From Stutzerimonas stutzeri (GTDB lineage: Bacteria > Pseudomonadota > Gammaproteobacteria > Pseudomonadales > Pseudomonadaceae): a DNA stretch of 64,000 nt. Where the stretch lies: the NCBI GenBank assembly GCA_019056435.1, contig CP077641.1, positions 2,046,001 to 2,110,000 of the forward strand. Reading direction: 5' to 3'. The translations under genes and the position numbers were made by a program. The notes under the pieces are model-generated. The model searched no databases. It worked only from the letters and a program-made list of their open reading frames with translations, and was not told the DNA's origin. Shown here in pieces: positions 51,545-63,976 of the stretch (position 1 is its first letter; every line of letters starts with the position of its first letter).

Positions 51545-52002
51545 TGCGCATCCGCACCCTTGAAATCGGCGTAGGCCTGTTCCTGCTGGCGGGCATCCTG
51601 GCCTTGCTGCTGTTGTCGCTGCGCGTCAGCGGTCTTAACGCGGGCGGAGCCGATAGCTACAAGCTGTACGCCTATTTCGACAATATTGCCGGTCTTACTG
51701 TCCGATCCAAAGTAACCATGGCAGGTGTGACCATCGGCAAGGTGTCCGCGATCGATCTCGACCGTGAAACCTATACCGGCCGCGTCACTCTGGAGATCCA
51801 GGAGGACGTGGATATCCTGCCTGCCGATTCGACGGCGTCGATCCTGACGGCTGGGCTGCTGGGCGAAAAATATGTCGGTATCAGTGTTGGTGGTGACGAG
51901 GAAACGCTGGCTGATGGCGACACCATTCGCGACACCCAGTCATCGCTCGTGCTGGAAGACCTGATCGGCAAATTCCTGCTCAATTCGGTAAACAGAGAAT
52001 GA
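51544..52002 (+). CDS. mlaD: Phospholipid transport MCE-domain protein MlaD
   Basis: Periplasmic MCE protein of 152 aa anchored by one N-terminal helix (GVGLFLLAGILALLLLSL). The MCE domain shows YFDNIAGLTVRSKVTMAGVTIGKV and DSTASILTAGLLGEKYVGISVGG, as expected for the hexameric MlaD ring through which lipid passes to MlaC. Confidence 0.95.
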   Translation: MRIRTLEIGVGLFLLAGILALLLLSLRVSGLNAGGADSYKLYAYFDNIAGLTVRSKVTMAGVTIGKVSAIDLDRETYTGRVTLEIQEDVDILPADSTASILTAGLLGEKYVGISVGGDEETLADGDTIRDTQSSLVLEDLIGKFLLNSVNRE

Positions 52003-52013
52003 GGACCCACCCT

Positions 52014-52667
52014 ATGACTATCGCCCTGCGTCGTGGTCTGCTGGTACTGTTCGCGGCCATCCTGCCTCTTGTGGCTCAGGCCGCGCCCAGTGCTCACGAA
52101 GTGATCCAGACGTCCACCGACCGCCTGCTGGCCGACCTCAAGGCCAACAAGGAGCAGTATCGGCAGGACCCCAACGCTTTCTACGAGTCGCTGAACGAGA
52201 TCCTCGGGCCAGTGGTGGATGCCGAGGGAATTTCCCGCAGCATCATGACCGTGCGTTATTCGCGCAGCGCCTCGCCGGAGCAGATGAAACGCTTCGAAGA
52301 AAACTTCAAGCGCAGCCTGATGCAGTTCTACGGCAATGCCCTGCTCGAGTACGACAACCAGCAGATCCGCGTTTTGCCGGCCAGCGGCAAGCAGGACGCC
52401 GATCGCACCAGCGTTGGCATGGAAGTGACCGGCCGTCAGGGCGAGATCTATCCGGTGTCCTATACGATGGTCAACCAGGGTGGCGACTGGATGGTCCGCA
52501 ACGTGATCATCAACGGCATCAACATCGGTAAATTGTTTCGTGACCAGTTCGCTGACGCCATGCAGAAGAATGGCGGCGATCTCGACAAGACCATCGACGG
52601 CTGGGCCCAGGTCGTGGCGAGTGCGAAGGACACGGCCGCGGGCCAGAAGGCGAGCGGCGATGAGTGA
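52014..52667 (+). CDS. mlaC: Periplasmic phospholipid-binding protein MlaC
   Basis: Soluble lipid shuttle of 217 aa between MlaD and the outer-membrane MlaA. A signal peptide ends at AQA-APS (residues 1-24). The mature part includes HEVIQTSTDRLLADLKANKEQY and GDWMVRNVIINGINIGKLFRDQF, typical of the ABC toluene-tolerance Ttg2D family. Start 52014 follows a GAGGA site; an upstream GTG-type start is not needed. Confidence 0.93.
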   Translation: MTIALRRGLLVLFAAILPLVAQAAPSAHEVIQTSTDRLLADLKANKEQYRQDPNAFYESLNEILGPVVDAEGISRSIMTVRYSRSASPEQMKRFEENFKRSLMQFYGNALLEYDNQQIRVLPASGKQDADRTSVGMEVTGRQGEIYPVSYTMVNQGGDWMVRNVIINGINIGKLFRDQFADAMQKNGGDLDKTIDGWAQVVASAKDTAAGQKASGDE

Positions 52668-52974
52668 CGCACGGATCGAGCCGGGGGCCGACGGTGCGCT
52701 CAGGCTCATCGGTGTGCTCGACTACCAGACCGGCCCTGCCTTGCGTCGTGACGGTCAGGCGTTGATCGGCAACGGCAGAGGCGAGCGGCTGCTGATCGAT
52801 TGTTCCAGGGTCGAGAAGTCCAGCAGCGTCGGGCTGTCGCTGTTGCTCGCCTTCACCCGCGATGCGAGAAAGGCGGGGCGGCAGGCGGTCATCGTCGGCA
52901 TGCCTGACGACATGCGTGATATCGCTCGCGTGTCGGGTTTGATGGATGTTCTTACGGTACAGGAACAGGCATAG
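52660..52974 (+). CDS. mlaB: STAS-domain protein MlaB
   Basis: Cytoplasmic STAS protein of 104 aa that binds MlaF and is required for assembly of the complex. It overlaps the mlaC stop by eight bases (ATGAGTGA). Core motif is LLIDCSRVEKSSSVGLSLLLAFTRDARKAGRQ, with the Ser/Thr of the STAS phosphorylation-like loop in KSSSVG. Start is fixed by the overlap and the domain boundary. Confidence 0.9.
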   Translation: MSDARIEPGADGALRLIGVLDYQTGPALRRDGQALIGNGRGERLLIDCSRVEKSSSVGLSLLLAFTRDARKAGRQAVIVGMPDDMRDIARVSGLMDVLTVQEQA

Positions 52975-52985
52975 GGAGCGGTCCG

Positions 52986-53469
52986 ATGATCTTGCGCTGG
53001 GCGGAGGCGACACGGGCGAAGGTGCACAAGGCGGCGGAATCGCTGGGTAATCTTTTCGTCGAAACCTTTCACTACCTTTCTCTGTTCGCCATCGGTGCGG
53101 TCACGGCGTGGGCGGGGGTGGTGGCTTTTCTCGGCATGGTCGAAAAGGGCAGCATCAGCGTTGACGACATTCTGCTGCTGTTCATCTATCTCGAGCTCGG
53201 CGCCATGGTTGGCATCTATTTCAAGACCAACCACATGCCGGTGCGCTTCCTGATCTATGTGGCGATCACGGCGTTGACTCGGCTGTTGATCTCGGATGTC
53301 TCGCATCACCACCGCCCGGATATGGGCGTGGTCTACATTTCGGGTGCGATCCTGCTCCTGGCGCTGGCGATCCTGGTGGTGCGCTACGCCTCCTCGCGGT
53401 TCCCGGCGGTGAGCGCCGAAGACCGACACCGTCCAAAAACGCGATCGCGAGGTCGAGGCGCTCGACTGA
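52986..53469 (+). CDS. PsiE-family (phosphate-starvation-inducible) membrane protein, probable frameshift at 3' end
   Basis: Small inner-membrane protein of unknown mechanism with four hydrophobic segments. It matches PsiE in VETFHYLSLFAIGAVTAWAG, LLLFIYLELGAMVGIYFKTNH and PVRFLIYVAITALTRLLI. As sequenced the frame runs to 53657, 91 bases into ibaG. A single extra base somewhere in 53405-53440 would instead give a tail ending KRDREVEALD and a stop at 53467-53469, leaving room for an ibaG promoter. It follows mlaB by 11 bases. Confidence 0.72.
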
Positions 53470-53522
53470 GTGGGCTTCGTCAGCTTGTGACGGCGCGGGG
53501 TTCGCAGCTATCGGGGTTTTTG

Positions 53523-53528
53523 TATGAT
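53523..53528 (+). promoter_or_regulatory. Candidate -10 element for ibaG
   Basis: TATGAT lies 38 bases upstream of the ibaG ATG, with a weak TTCGCA 16 bases further up at 53501-53506. It falls inside the uncorrected psiE frame, which supports an earlier psiE stop. Confidence 0.35.
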
Positions 53529-53566
53529 GGCCGGCCGCGCGCGTCCGGCGCCGATCGAGGTAGAAC

Positions 53567-53806
53567 ATGCAGGCTGCAGAAGTTAAGAATTTGCTGGAAG
53601 AAAAGCTTCCAGGCGCTCAGGTGGAAGTCGAAGGCGAAGGCTGCAACTTCCAGTTGAACATCATCAGCGACGAGCTGACGGCCCTAGGGCCAGTCAAGCG
53701 TCAGCAGCAGATCTACGCCCATCTGAATCCTTGGATCGCTGACGGCAGCATTCATGCCGTTACCATGAAGTTCTTCAGCCAGGCCGACTGGGCTGCGCGT
53801 AACTGA
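53567..53806 (+). CDS. ibaG: BolA-family protein IbaG
   Basis: Seventy-nine-residue BolA-type protein that works with monothiol glutaredoxins in iron-sulfur trafficking and, in E. coli, is acid-induced. It opens MQAAEVKNLLEEKLPGAQVEVEG, and the C-terminal helix ends IADGSIHAVTMKFFSQADW, with the conserved His as cluster ligand. Directly upstream of murA, as is usual. Confidence 0.93.
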   Translation: MQAAEVKNLLEEKLPGAQVEVEGEGCNFQLNIISDELTALGPVKRQQQIYAHLNPWIADGSIHAVTMKFFSQADWAARN

Positions 53807-53829
53807 TTGGCGCCCGACGCCGATCGTGA

Positions 53830-55175
<1,346 letters not shown>

Positions 55176-55335
55176 CGGCGCGCTGATGCCGGCTGGCTCC
55201 GCCGTGCACGCTGCCGGCGGGGCAGTCTGCCTTGCCGGCTTGCCTCACGCTGGCGGCCTCTCGTTGGTTCGCCTGATGGGCGCCCTCTACCGGCCAACCG
55301 GCGGTACTTATTAGGTTCAAGGAAATCCTTTGCCC

Positions 55336-55965
55336 ATGCTCACCATTGCCCTGTCCAAAGGCCGCATTCTCGATGACACCCTGCCGTTGCTCGCAGCTGC
55401 CGGCATCGAGCCGACCGAGAACCCGGAGAAAAGTCGCAAGCTCATTATCCCGACGACGCAGGACGATGTGCGCCTGCTGATCGTGCGCGCGACGGACGTT
55501 CCGACCTATGTCGAGCAAGGGGCAGCCGATCTCGGCGTAGCGGGCAAGGACGTGCTGATGGAGTTCGGCGGGCAGGGCCTGTACGAGCCGTTGGATCTGA
55601 AGATCGCCAACTGCAAGCTGATGACGGCGGGCAAGGTAGGCGCGCCTGAGCCGAAGGGGCGCCTGCGAGTGGCGACCAAATTCGTCAACGTCGCCAAGCG
55701 CTACTACGCCGAGCAGGGCCGTCAGGTCGATATCATCAAACTGTACGGCTCGATGGAGTTGGCGCCATTGGTGGGGCTGGCGGACAAGATCATCGACGTG
55801 GTCGACACCGGCAATACGCTACGCGCCAACGGTCTCGAGCCGCAGGAGTTGATCGCGATGATCAGCTCGCGCCTGGTGGTCAATAAGGCGTCGATGAAGA
55901 TGCAGCACGCACGGATCCAGGCGCTGATCGACACCCTGCAGAGAGCGGTCGACCAGCGCGGCTGA
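55336..55965 (+). CDS. hisG: ATP phosphoribosyltransferase, short (HisZ-dependent) form
   Basis: First enzyme of histidine synthesis, 209 aa. The length marks the short HisG class that needs the regulatory subunit HisZ, which is not in this window. It opens [19 protein letters not shown] (ATG 55336) and has [35 protein letters not shown] and the PRPP loop [17 protein letters not shown] two codons upstream is better spaced from AAGGA but is not conserved. Feedback by histidine is expected to act through HisZ. Confidence 0.94.
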   Translation: MLTIALSKGRILDDTLPLLAAAGIEPTENPEKSRKLIIPTTQDDVRLLIVRATDVPTYVEQGAADLGVAGKDVLMEFGGQGLYEPLDLKIANCKLMTAGKVGAPEPKGRLRVATKFVNVAKRYYAEQGRQVDIIKLYGSMELAPLVGLADKIIDVVDTGNTLRANGLEPQELIAMISSRLVVNKASMKMQHARIQALIDTLQRAVDQRG

Positions 55966-56087
55966 GCGTCGCGTCGGCGGACTCGCGGCTATCCGCACCA
56001 TAGCGAAATTCCCGGGTGCCGGCGCGGTTGGCTTGGTACTCTATCGCGCCTGGACAACCGCTATATGCATCCTTCATGAGGCCTGTT

Positions 56088-57398
56088 ATGACCGCTTCCC
56101 TCGACATTCGCCGACTCAACGCCGCTGATCCGGATTTTGCTCGACACCTGGATCATCTGCTGAGCTGGGAAAGCGTGTCCGACGAGGCCGTCAATCAGCG
56201 CGTGCTGGATATCATTGCGGCGGTACGAGCCCGTGGCGACGCTGCGCTGGTCGAATTGACCCAGCGCTTCGATGGGCTGGAAGTTGCCTCGATGGCCGAT
56301 CTGATCCTGCCTCGCGAACGCCTCGAAACCGCACTCGAGCGCATTACACCGGCCCAGCGCGAGGCGCTGGAAGCGGCTGCGGAGCGGGTGCGAACCTATC
56401 ATGAACGCCAGAAGCAAGACTCCTGGTTTTACACCGAGCCCGACGGCACGGTGCTCGGCCAGCAGGTCACGCCGCTCGATCGCGCCGGCCTCTATGTGCC
56501 GGGCGGCAAGGCCTCGTACCCCTCGTCCGTGCTGATGAACGCCATCCCGGCGAAGGTGGCCGGCGTGCCGGAAGTGGTGATGGTGGTGCCCACGCCTCGG
56601 GGCGAGATCAACGAACTGGTCCTGGCGGCGGCGTGCATTGCAGGTGTCGACCGCGTCTTCACCATCGGCGGCGCACAAGCGGTCGCTGCACTGGCCTACG
56701 GCACCGAAAGCGTACCGCCAGTAGACAAGATCGTCGGGCCCGGCAACATCTATGTCGCGACCGCCAAGCGCCATGTGTTCGGCAAGGTCGGCATCGATAT
56801 GATCGCGGGCCCGTCCGAAATTCTGGTGGTTTGCGACGGCCAGACCGATCCCGACTGGATTGCCATGGACCTGTTTTCCCAGGCCGAGCACGACGAAGAT
56901 GCTCAATCCATTCTGGTCAGTCCGGATGCGGCGTTCCTCGATCGGGTCGCTGAAAGCATCACGCGGCTGCTGCCGACGCTCGAGCGCGCCGATATTGCTC
57001 GTGCTTCGATGCAGGGGCGGGGCGCGCTGATTCAGGTCGCGGACATGCAGCAGGCGATCGATGTCGCCAACCGCATCGCGCCGGAACACCTGGAGCTGTC
57101 TGTCGCCCAGCCCGAGCAATGGCTACCCCACATTCGTCACGCCGGAGCGATCTTCATGGGCCGCTACACGGCCGAGGCGCTGGGCGACTACTGCGCCGGG
57201 CCGAATCACGTTCTGCCGACCTCCGGTACGGCGCGCTTTTCTTCGCCGCTGGGCGTATACGACTTCCAGAAGCGCTCCTCGATCATCCATTGCTCGGCCG
57301 ACGGCGCGTCCGAACTGGGCAAGATTGCTTCGGTGCTGGCGCGAGGCGAGTCGCTGACGGCACATGCCCGTAGCGCCGAGTATCGGATCAAACCCTGA
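56088..57398 (+). CDS. hisD: Histidinol dehydrogenase
   Basis: Zinc-dependent enzyme of 436 aa for the last two oxidations to histidine. Conserved blocks are [54 protein letters not shown] and the zinc/catalytic segment [14 protein letters not shown], with [20 protein letters not shown] near the C-terminus. ATG 56088 starts the conserved N-terminus. It lies 122 bases after hisG and 100 bases before hisC on the same strand. Confidence 0.96.
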   Translation: MTASLDIRRLNAADPDFARHLDHLLSWESVSDEAVNQRVLDIIAAVRARGDAALVELTQRFDGLEVASMADLILPRERLETALERITPAQREALEAAAERVRTYHERQKQDSWFYTEPDGTVLGQQVTPLDRAGLYVPGGKASYPSSVLMNAIPAKVAGVPEVVMVVPTPRGEINELVLAAACIAGVDRVFTIGGAQAVAALAYGTESVPPVDKIVGPGNIYVATAKRHVFGKVGIDMIAGPSEILVVCDGQTDPDWIAMDLFSQAEHDEDAQSILVSPDAAFLDRVAESITRLLPTLERADIARASMQGRGALIQVADMQQAIDVANRIAPEHLELSVAQPEQWLPHIRHAGAIFMGRYTAEALGDYCAGPNHVLPTSGTARFSSPLGVYDFQKRSSIIHCSADGASELGKIASVLARGESLTAHARSAEYRIKP

Positions 57399-57498
57399 CC
57401 TTGCAGGAGCCTCCCTGCTGGCGAGTGGCGCTGAAAGGCATCGCGAGCAAGCGGGCCCTGCACAATGTAGATCTCAACGAATTTGAGGAGAGAAGGGC

Positions 57499-58557
57499 AT
57501 GAGCAAGTTCTGGAGCCCCTTCGTCAAGGACCTGGTCCCTTACATCCCCGGTGAGCAGCCCAAACTGAGCAAGCTGGTAAAGCTCAACACCAACGAGAAC
57601 CCCTACGGGCCTTCGCCGAAAGCGGTGGCGGCGATGCAGGCCGAGTTGGGCGAGACGCTGCGGTTATATCCGGATCCCAGCGGCGACCGGCTCAAACGAG
57701 CCGTAGCGGACTACTACGGCGTACGGCCTGAGCAAGTGTTCGTTGGCAACGGTTCCGATGAAGTCCTTGCCCATGCGTTTCACGGGCTGTTCCAGCACCG
57801 CGAGCCGCTGCTGTTCCCGGACATCAGCTACAGCTTTTATCCGGTGTACTGTGGGCTCTATGGCATCGATTTTCGAGCAATCCCGCTGAATGACGACTTT
57901 CAGATCGACGTGGCCGACTACGCGCAGCCCAACGGCGGCATCATTTTCCCCAACCCGAACGCACCCACCGGTTGCCTGCTCGGCCTTGGCACGATCGAGC
58001 GATTGCTGGAAAGCAATCCCGACTCGGTCGTGCTGATCGATGAAGCCTACATCGATTTCGGCGGCGAGTCGGCCATCGCGCTGGTCGACCGCTATCCCAA
58101 CCTGCTGGTCACCCAGACGCTGTCAAAGTCGCGCTCTTTGGCGGGGCTGCGGGTAGGGCTGGCCGTTGGGCATCCGGACCTGATCGAGGCGCTGGAGCGC
58201 ATCAAGAACAGCTTCAACTCCTATCCGCTGGACCGCATCGCCATAGCGGGGGCGGCAGCCGCATTCGAAGATCGCGAGCATTTCGAGCGGACTCGCCGGC
58301 AAGTGATCGATAGTCGCGAAACTGTAACCGCAGCTATGGAGGCGCTGGGCTTCGAGGTGCTGCCATCGTCGGCGAACTTCATTTTCGCCCGTCATCCGCA
58401 GCGTGACGCCTCGCAGATCGCGGCGAAGCTGCGCGAGCAGGGCGTCATCGTGCGTCATTTCAAAACGGCACGGATCGACCAGTTCCTGCGCATCACTATC
58501 GGCACGCCAGAGCAGAACCAGGTGTTGCTCGATTCGCTGCGGCAACTCCTCGGCTGA
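57499..58557 (+). CDS. hisC: Histidinol-phosphate aminotransferase
   Basis: PLP-dependent class I/II aminotransferase of 352 aa. It opens [16 protein letters not shown] and [13 protein letters not shown]. The PLP-binding Asp/Tyr occurs in [13 protein letters not shown], the Schiff-base Lys in [16 protein letters not shown] and the phosphate-binding Arg in the C-terminal [21 protein letters not shown] gives a strong ribosome site before ATG 57499. Last gene of murA-hisGDC; the stop is followed by a hairpin shared with convergent algW. Confidence 0.95.
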   Translation: MSKFWSPFVKDLVPYIPGEQPKLSKLVKLNTNENPYGPSPKAVAAMQAELGETLRLYPDPSGDRLKRAVADYYGVRPEQVFVGNGSDEVLAHAFHGLFQHREPLLFPDISYSFYPVYCGLYGIDFRAIPLNDDFQIDVADYAQPNGGIIFPNPNAPTGCLLGLGTIERLLESNPDSVVLIDEAYIDFGGESAIALVDRYPNLLVTQTLSKSRSLAGLRVGLAVGHPDLIEALERIKNSFNSYPLDRIAIAGAAAAFEDREHFERTRRQVIDSRETVTAAMEALGFEVLPSSANFIFARHPQRDASQIAAKLREQGVIVRHFKTARIDQFLRITIGTPEQNQVLLDSLRQLLG

Positions 58558-58565
58558 ACGGGGCA

Positions 58566-58593
58566 CGGCGCCACCCGTTTCGAGGTGGTGCCG
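58566..58593. terminator. Hairpin between convergent hisC and algW
   Basis: CGGCGCCACC at 58566-58575 pairs with GGTGGTGCCG at 58584-58593 (one G-T pair) around an 8-nt loop. It lies in the 53-base gap between the two convergent stops, so it could end transcription from both sides, although the T tracts are short. Confidence 0.45.
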
Positions 58594-58610
58594 TTTGCGA
58601 CCCTGTCCTG

Positions 58611-59771
<1,161 letters not shown>

Positions 59772-59957
59772 CGCGATTGAAAATCCGGACAGGTTGCGAG
59801 GGGCCAGGGGGCGCCTTTAAGGTGGCGGCATTATACGAAGCTGACGACGAAATGCAGCTTAGTCCACGCGAATCTGGGTGCTTATCCGCATGGCACGATC
59901 CCCGAGGTAGGCAAGCCGGTTCGGTGTCTGCCCATCAATTCATATGAAGGAGGCCGC

Positions 59958-60716
59958 ATGGCGGTTGCATTGTCGACACTGGTGGCGGAAGCCGATCGCT
60001 ACCTGAATGTCGGAAAGATCGCTGATTACTGCCCAAACGGGTTGCAGGTCGAAGGGCGCGCTCAGGTACGCCGTATCGTCAGTGGCGTTACGGCGAGCCA
60101 GGCGTTGCTCGATGCGGCCGTCGAAGCCGGTGCCGATGCGGTGCTGGTTCATCATGGCTACTTCTGGAAGAACGAAGATCCGCGCGTGCTCGGCATGAAG
60201 CAGCGCAGGCTCCGAACGCTGCTGCTCCACGATATCAGTTTGGTGGCTTATCACCTGCCGCTGGACGTGCACCCGGAGGTGGGGAACAACGTGCAGCTCG
60301 CGAAAGTGTTGGGGTTGGTGGCTGAAGGGCCGCTCGAGCCGGATAACCCGCGTTCGGTTGGGTTGGTTGGCGCGCTCGAGGCGTCGCTGACGCCGGCCGA
60401 GTTCAAATCCCGCGTTCAGCTCGCGCTTGGCCGCGAGCCGCTGATGGTCGAGGGCGCAGCGTCGATTCGGCGTGTCGCCTGGTGCACCGGTGGTGCTCAG
60501 GGGTACATCGAGCAGGCGGTTGCGGCGGGTGTCGACGCCTACCTGACGGGGGAGGTGTCGGAGCAGACGGTTCATGTCGCGAGGGAGAACGGCATCAGCT
60601 TCTTCGCCGCTGGCCACCACGCGACCGAACGTTATGGTGTGCAAGCGCTCGGCGAATACCTGGCCCGGCAGTTTGGGATCGAGCATCGCTTTATCGATTG
60701 CCCGAACCCGGCGTGA
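59958..60716 (+). CDS. Nif3-like dinuclear metal centre hexameric protein (YbgI/DUF34)
   Basis: Metal-binding protein of 252 aa; related YbgI proteins may act as cyclohydrolases or metal chaperones, but the role is not settled. Metal ligands are visible in DYCPNGLQVEG, AVLVHHGYFWKNED (two His), AYHLPLDVHPEVGNN and the C-terminal FFAAGHHATERYGV. GGAGG lies before ATG 59958. It is divergent from algW, as in other pseudomonads. Confidence 0.9.
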   Translation: MAVALSTLVAEADRYLNVGKIADYCPNGLQVEGRAQVRRIVSGVTASQALLDAAVEAGADAVLVHHGYFWKNEDPRVLGMKQRRLRTLLLHDISLVAYHLPLDVHPEVGNNVQLAKVLGLVAEGPLEPDNPRSVGLVGALEASLTPAEFKSRVQLALGREPLMVEGAASIRRVAWCTGGAQGYIEQAVAAGVDAYLTGEVSEQTVHVARENGISFFAAGHHATERYGVQALGEYLARQFGIEHRFIDCPNPA

Positions 60717-60869
60717 CTGCCTGCCGGATGTCGGTGGGTAGCCCGCGGCGACCGGCATAAAGCTAGAGTATTTAGGTCTAAGCAGCCTCCTGATTAGAAG
60801 CTAACGTCGTGGTAAAGTGCGCCCTCGTTCCGGCCCGCCGGCCGTCCATCTGCCATTACGTGAGTAGCC

Positions 60870-61787
60870 ATGGTCGACAAACTGACGCATCTGAAACAGC
60901 TGGAGGCGGAAAGCATCCACATCATTCGTGAAGTGGCCGCCGAGTTCGATAACCCGGTGATGCTCTATTCCATCGGCAAGGATTCGGCCGTGATGCTGCA
61001 CCTGGCGCGCAAGGCGTTCTTCCCCGGGCGGCTGCCGTTCCCGGTCATGCACGTCGACACTCGGTGGAAATTTCAGGAGATGTACCGGTTCCGCGAAAAG
61101 ATGGTCGCGGAGATGGATCTGGACCTCATCACCCACATCAATCCCGATGGGGTCGCGCAGAACATCAATCCGTTCACGCATGGCAGCGCCAAGCATACTG
61201 ACATCATGAAGACCGAAGGCCTCAAGCAGGCGCTCGACAAACATGGCTTCGACGCCGCCTTCGGTGGTGCCCGCCGCGATGAAGAGAAGTCCCGCGCCAA
61301 AGAGCGCGTCTACTCCTTCCGGGACAGCAAGCACCGCTGGGACCCGAAGAACCAGCGCCCCGAGCTGTGGAACGTCTACAACGGCAACGTCAAGAAGGGC
61401 GAGTCGATCCGCGTCTTCCCACTGTCGAACTGGACCGAGCTGGACATATGGCAGTACATCTACCTGGAGCAGATTCCGATCGTGCCGCTGTATTTCGCCG
61501 CCGAGCGCGAAGTCATCGAGAAAAACGGCACGCTGATAATGATCGACGACGAGCGCATCCTCGAGCACCTCAGCGACGAGGAAAAGGCACGCATCGAAAA
61601 GCGCATGGTCCGCTTCCGCACTCTCGGCTGCTACCCGCTGACCGGCGCCGTCGAGTCCACCGCCACGACCCTGCCGGAGATCATCCAGGAGATGCTCCTG
61701 ACCCGTACCTCCGAACGCCAGGGCCGCGTCATCGACCACGATGCCACCGGGTCGATGGAAGAAAAGAAACGCCAGGGTTACTTCTAA
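60870..61787 (+). CDS. cysD: Sulfate adenylyltransferase subunit 2
   Basis: Catalytic ATP-PP-loop subunit of ATP sulfurylase, 305 aa, making APS from sulfate and ATP. The PP-loop is [18 protein letters not shown] near residue 37; further blocks are [28 protein letters not shown] and [13 protein letters not shown]. It forms a complex with the GTPase encoded 12 bases downstream. No convincing CysB site was identified by eye in the 153-base upstream gap. Confidence 0.97.
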   Translation: MVDKLTHLKQLEAESIHIIREVAAEFDNPVMLYSIGKDSAVMLHLARKAFFPGRLPFPVMHVDTRWKFQEMYRFREKMVAEMDLDLITHINPDGVAQNINPFTHGSAKHTDIMKTEGLKQALDKHGFDAAFGGARRDEEKSRAKERVYSFRDSKHRWDPKNQRPELWNVYNGNVKKGESIRVFPLSNWTELDIWQYIYLEQIPIVPLYFAAEREVIEKNGTLIMIDDERILEHLSDEEKARIEKRMVRFRTLGCYPLTGAVESTATTLPEIIQEMLLTRTSERQGRVIDHDATGSMEEKKRQGYF

Positions 61788-61799
61788 GGATTACGCACC

Positions 61800-63698
61800 A
61801 TGTCTCATCAGTCAGATTTGATCGGCCAGGACATCCTCGCGTACCTGGCGCAGCACGAGCGCAAAGAACTCCTGCGTTTTCTCACCTGCGGCAACGTGGA
61901 TGACGGCAAGAGCACCTTGATCGGGCGCCTGCTGCACGACTCCAAGATGATCTACGAAGACCATCTGGAAGCCATCACCCGCGACTCGAAGAAATCCGGC
62001 ACCACCGGTGACGACGTCGACCTGGCGCTGCTGGTCGACGGCCTTCAGGCCGAGCGCGAGCAGGGCATCACCATCGACGTTGCCTACCGCTATTTCTCCA
62101 CCGCCAAGCGCAAGTTCATCATCGCCGATACCCCTGGCCATGAGCAGTACACGCGCAACATGGCCACCGGTGCCTCGACCTGCGACCTGGCAATCATCCT
62201 CGTCGACGCGCGCTACGGCGTGCAAACGCAGACCAAGCGCCACAGCTTCATTACCTCGCTCCTGGGCATCAAGCACATCGTTGTCGCCATCAACAAGATG
62301 GACCTGATGGACTTCGACCAGCAGGTCTTCGAGCGCATCAAGGCTGACTATCTGGCCTTCGCCGAGCGCATCGAGCTGCAGCCGACGTCGCTGCACTTCG
62401 TGCCGATGTCCGCTCTCAAGGGCGACAACGTCGTCAACCGCTCCGAGCGTGCGCCCTGGTACGAAGGCCAGTCGCTGATGGAAATTCTAGAGAGCGTCGA
62501 GATCGCGGGTGACCGCAACTTCGACGACCTCCGCTTCCCGGTGCAATACGTCAACCGGCCGAACCTGAACTTCCGTGGTTTTGCCGGCACCCTGGCCAGC
62601 GGTGTCGTGCGCAAGGGCGACGAGGTCGTGGTCCTGCCGTCCGGCAAGCGCAGCACCGTCAAGTCCATCGTTACCTATGATGGTGAACTGGAGCAGGCGA
62701 CACCGGGCGAGGCGATCACGCTGACGCTGGAGGACGAAATCGATGTCTCGCGTGGCGACATGCTCGTCCACGCCGACAACCAGCCACGCATCGCCGACGC
62801 GTTCGATGCCATGCTGGTGTGGATGGCCGAGGAGCCGATGCTGCCTGGCAAGAAATATGACATCAAGCGCGCCACCAGCTACGTCCCTGGTTCCATTGCC
62901 AGCATCACGCACCGCGTGGATGTGAACACCCTGGAGCATGGCCCTGCCAGCAGCCTGCAGCTCAACGAGATCGGGCGGGTAAAGGTCAGCCTGGACGCGC
63001 CGATCGCGCTCGATGGCTATGCGCAGAATCGCACGACCGGCGCCTTCATCATCATTGACCGCTTGACCAACGGCACCGTGGGTGCGGGCATGATCATCGC
63101 CGATCCGGTGGCTCACGGTGGGTCTGGCCATCATGGCGCGCTCGCGCACGTATCGACCGACGAGCGCGCGACGCGTTTTGGTCAGCAGCCGGCGACCGTC
63201 CTGTTCACCGGGCTTTCCGGTGCGGGCAAGAGTACCCTGGCCTATGCGGTCGAGCGCAAGCTGTTCGACATGGGTCGAGCGGTTTACGTCCTCGACGGCC
63301 AGAACCTGCGTCACGACCTCAATAAAGGCCTACCACAGGATCGCGCCGGCCGCACCGAGAACTGGCGCCGCGCCGCGCACGTGGCGCGCCAGTTCAACGA
63401 GGCCGGCCTGATCACCCTGGCAGCGTTCGTCGCTCCGGATGCCGAGGGCCGTGAACAGGCCAAGGCGCTGATCGGTACTGACCGGACCATCACCGTCTAC
63501 GTACAGGCCTCTCCACAGGCTTGTCAGCAGCGCGACCCACAAGGGTTGTACGCAGCAGGCGGCGATAACATTCCGGGCGAATCCTTCCCCTACGATGTGC
63601 CGGGCAATGCCGATCTCGTCATCGACACCGAGTCGCTGAGCGTGGAAGAGGGTGCCAAGCAGGTGATTGATTTGCTGCGTAAGCGCGGCGCCATCTAA
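61800..63698 (+). CDS. cysNC: Bifunctional sulfate adenylyltransferase subunit 1 / APS kinase
   Basis: Fusion of 632 aa. The N-terminal 450 residues are the CysN GTPase ([33 protein letters not shown]) that couples GTP hydrolysis to APS formation. The C-terminal 190 residues are an APS kinase with P-loop [16 protein letters not shown] near residue 467, [16 protein letters not shown] and [12 protein letters not shown], making PAPS. The APS-kinase part differs from E. coli CysC in the FISP-type loop (here FVAPDAEG), as I recall from other pseudomonad CysNC proteins. Intact. Confidence 0.96.
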   Translation: MSHQSDLIGQDILAYLAQHERKELLRFLTCGNVDDGKSTLIGRLLHDSKMIYEDHLEAITRDSKKSGTTGDDVDLALLVDGLQAEREQGITIDVAYRYFSTAKRKFIIADTPGHEQYTRNMATGASTCDLAIILVDARYGVQTQTKRHSFITSLLGIKHIVVAINKMDLMDFDQQVFERIKADYLAFAERIELQPTSLHFVPMSALKGDNVVNRSERAPWYEGQSLMEILESVEIAGDRNFDDLRFPVQYVNRPNLNFRGFAGTLASGVVRKGDEVVVLPSGKRSTVKSIVTYDGELEQATPGEAITLTLEDEIDVSRGDMLVHADNQPRIADAFDAMLVWMAEEPMLPGKKYDIKRATSYVPGSIASITHRVDVNTLEHGPASSLQLNEIGRVKVSLDAPIALDGYAQNRTTGAFIIIDRLTNGTVGAGMIIADPVAHGGSGHHGALAHVSTDERATRFGQQPATVLFTGLSGAGKSTLAYAVERKLFDMGRAVYVLDGQNLRHDLNKGLPQDRAGRTENWRRAAHVARQFNEAGLITLAAFVAPDAEGREQAKALIGTDRTITVYVQASPQACQQRDPQGLYAAGGDNIPGESFPYDVPGNADLVIDTESLSVEEGAKQVIDLLRKRGAI

Positions 63699-63719
63699 GC
63701 TAGCGACGAGAGTCACCAG

Positions 63720-63748
63720 ACGCCCTGCAACGCAGGGCGTTTTTGTTT
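63720..63748 (+). terminator. Rho-independent terminator after cysNC
   Basis: Nine-bp stem ACGCCCTGC / GCAGGGCGT with an AAC loop, running into TTTTGTTT, 22 bases after the cysNC stop. Confidence 0.9.
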
Positions 63749-63779
63749 GGGCAGACTTAGCCGCCGGAAAGTCACTTCT

Positions 63780-63799
63780 GTAGGGCGGGTGAAACCCGC
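63780..63799 (+). repeat. Second-type REP-like palindrome, left copy
   Basis: GTAGGGCGGGTGAAACCCGC, itself a hairpin (GGCGGGT / ACCCGCC with a GAA loop, extending one base further). An exact inverted copy lies at 63892-63911. Unlike the REPs near 11-12 kb. Confidence 0.8.
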
Positions 63800-63891
63800 C
63801 GAGAGCTGTCTCACAACAGCACCTGTCTGGCGGGCAACCAGTTTCTGAGTTTGCCGTCAGGCTTGGGCTAATGGTCAGCTGGGTCTTGGAT

Positions 63892-63911
63892 GCGGGTTTC
63901 ACCCGCCCTAC
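63892..63911 (-). repeat. Second-type REP-like palindrome, right inverted copy
   Basis: Exact reverse complement of 63780-63799, 92 bases away, forming a head-to-head pair just upstream of a probable RAYT start at 63977. Confidence 0.8.
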
Positions 63912-63976
63912 GTTGGAGTTGACGCTGCTGCATGGGTTACGCTTGCGCCAGTCAATAAAAACATGGATGTTAATGA

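Noticed and set aside
57401-57455. Possible further REP copy between hisD and hisC (GGAGCCTCCCTGCTGGCGAG)
   Set aside because: Only the ends resemble the 11-12 kb REP; the palindromic core is not kept, so it is at best a decayed remnant.
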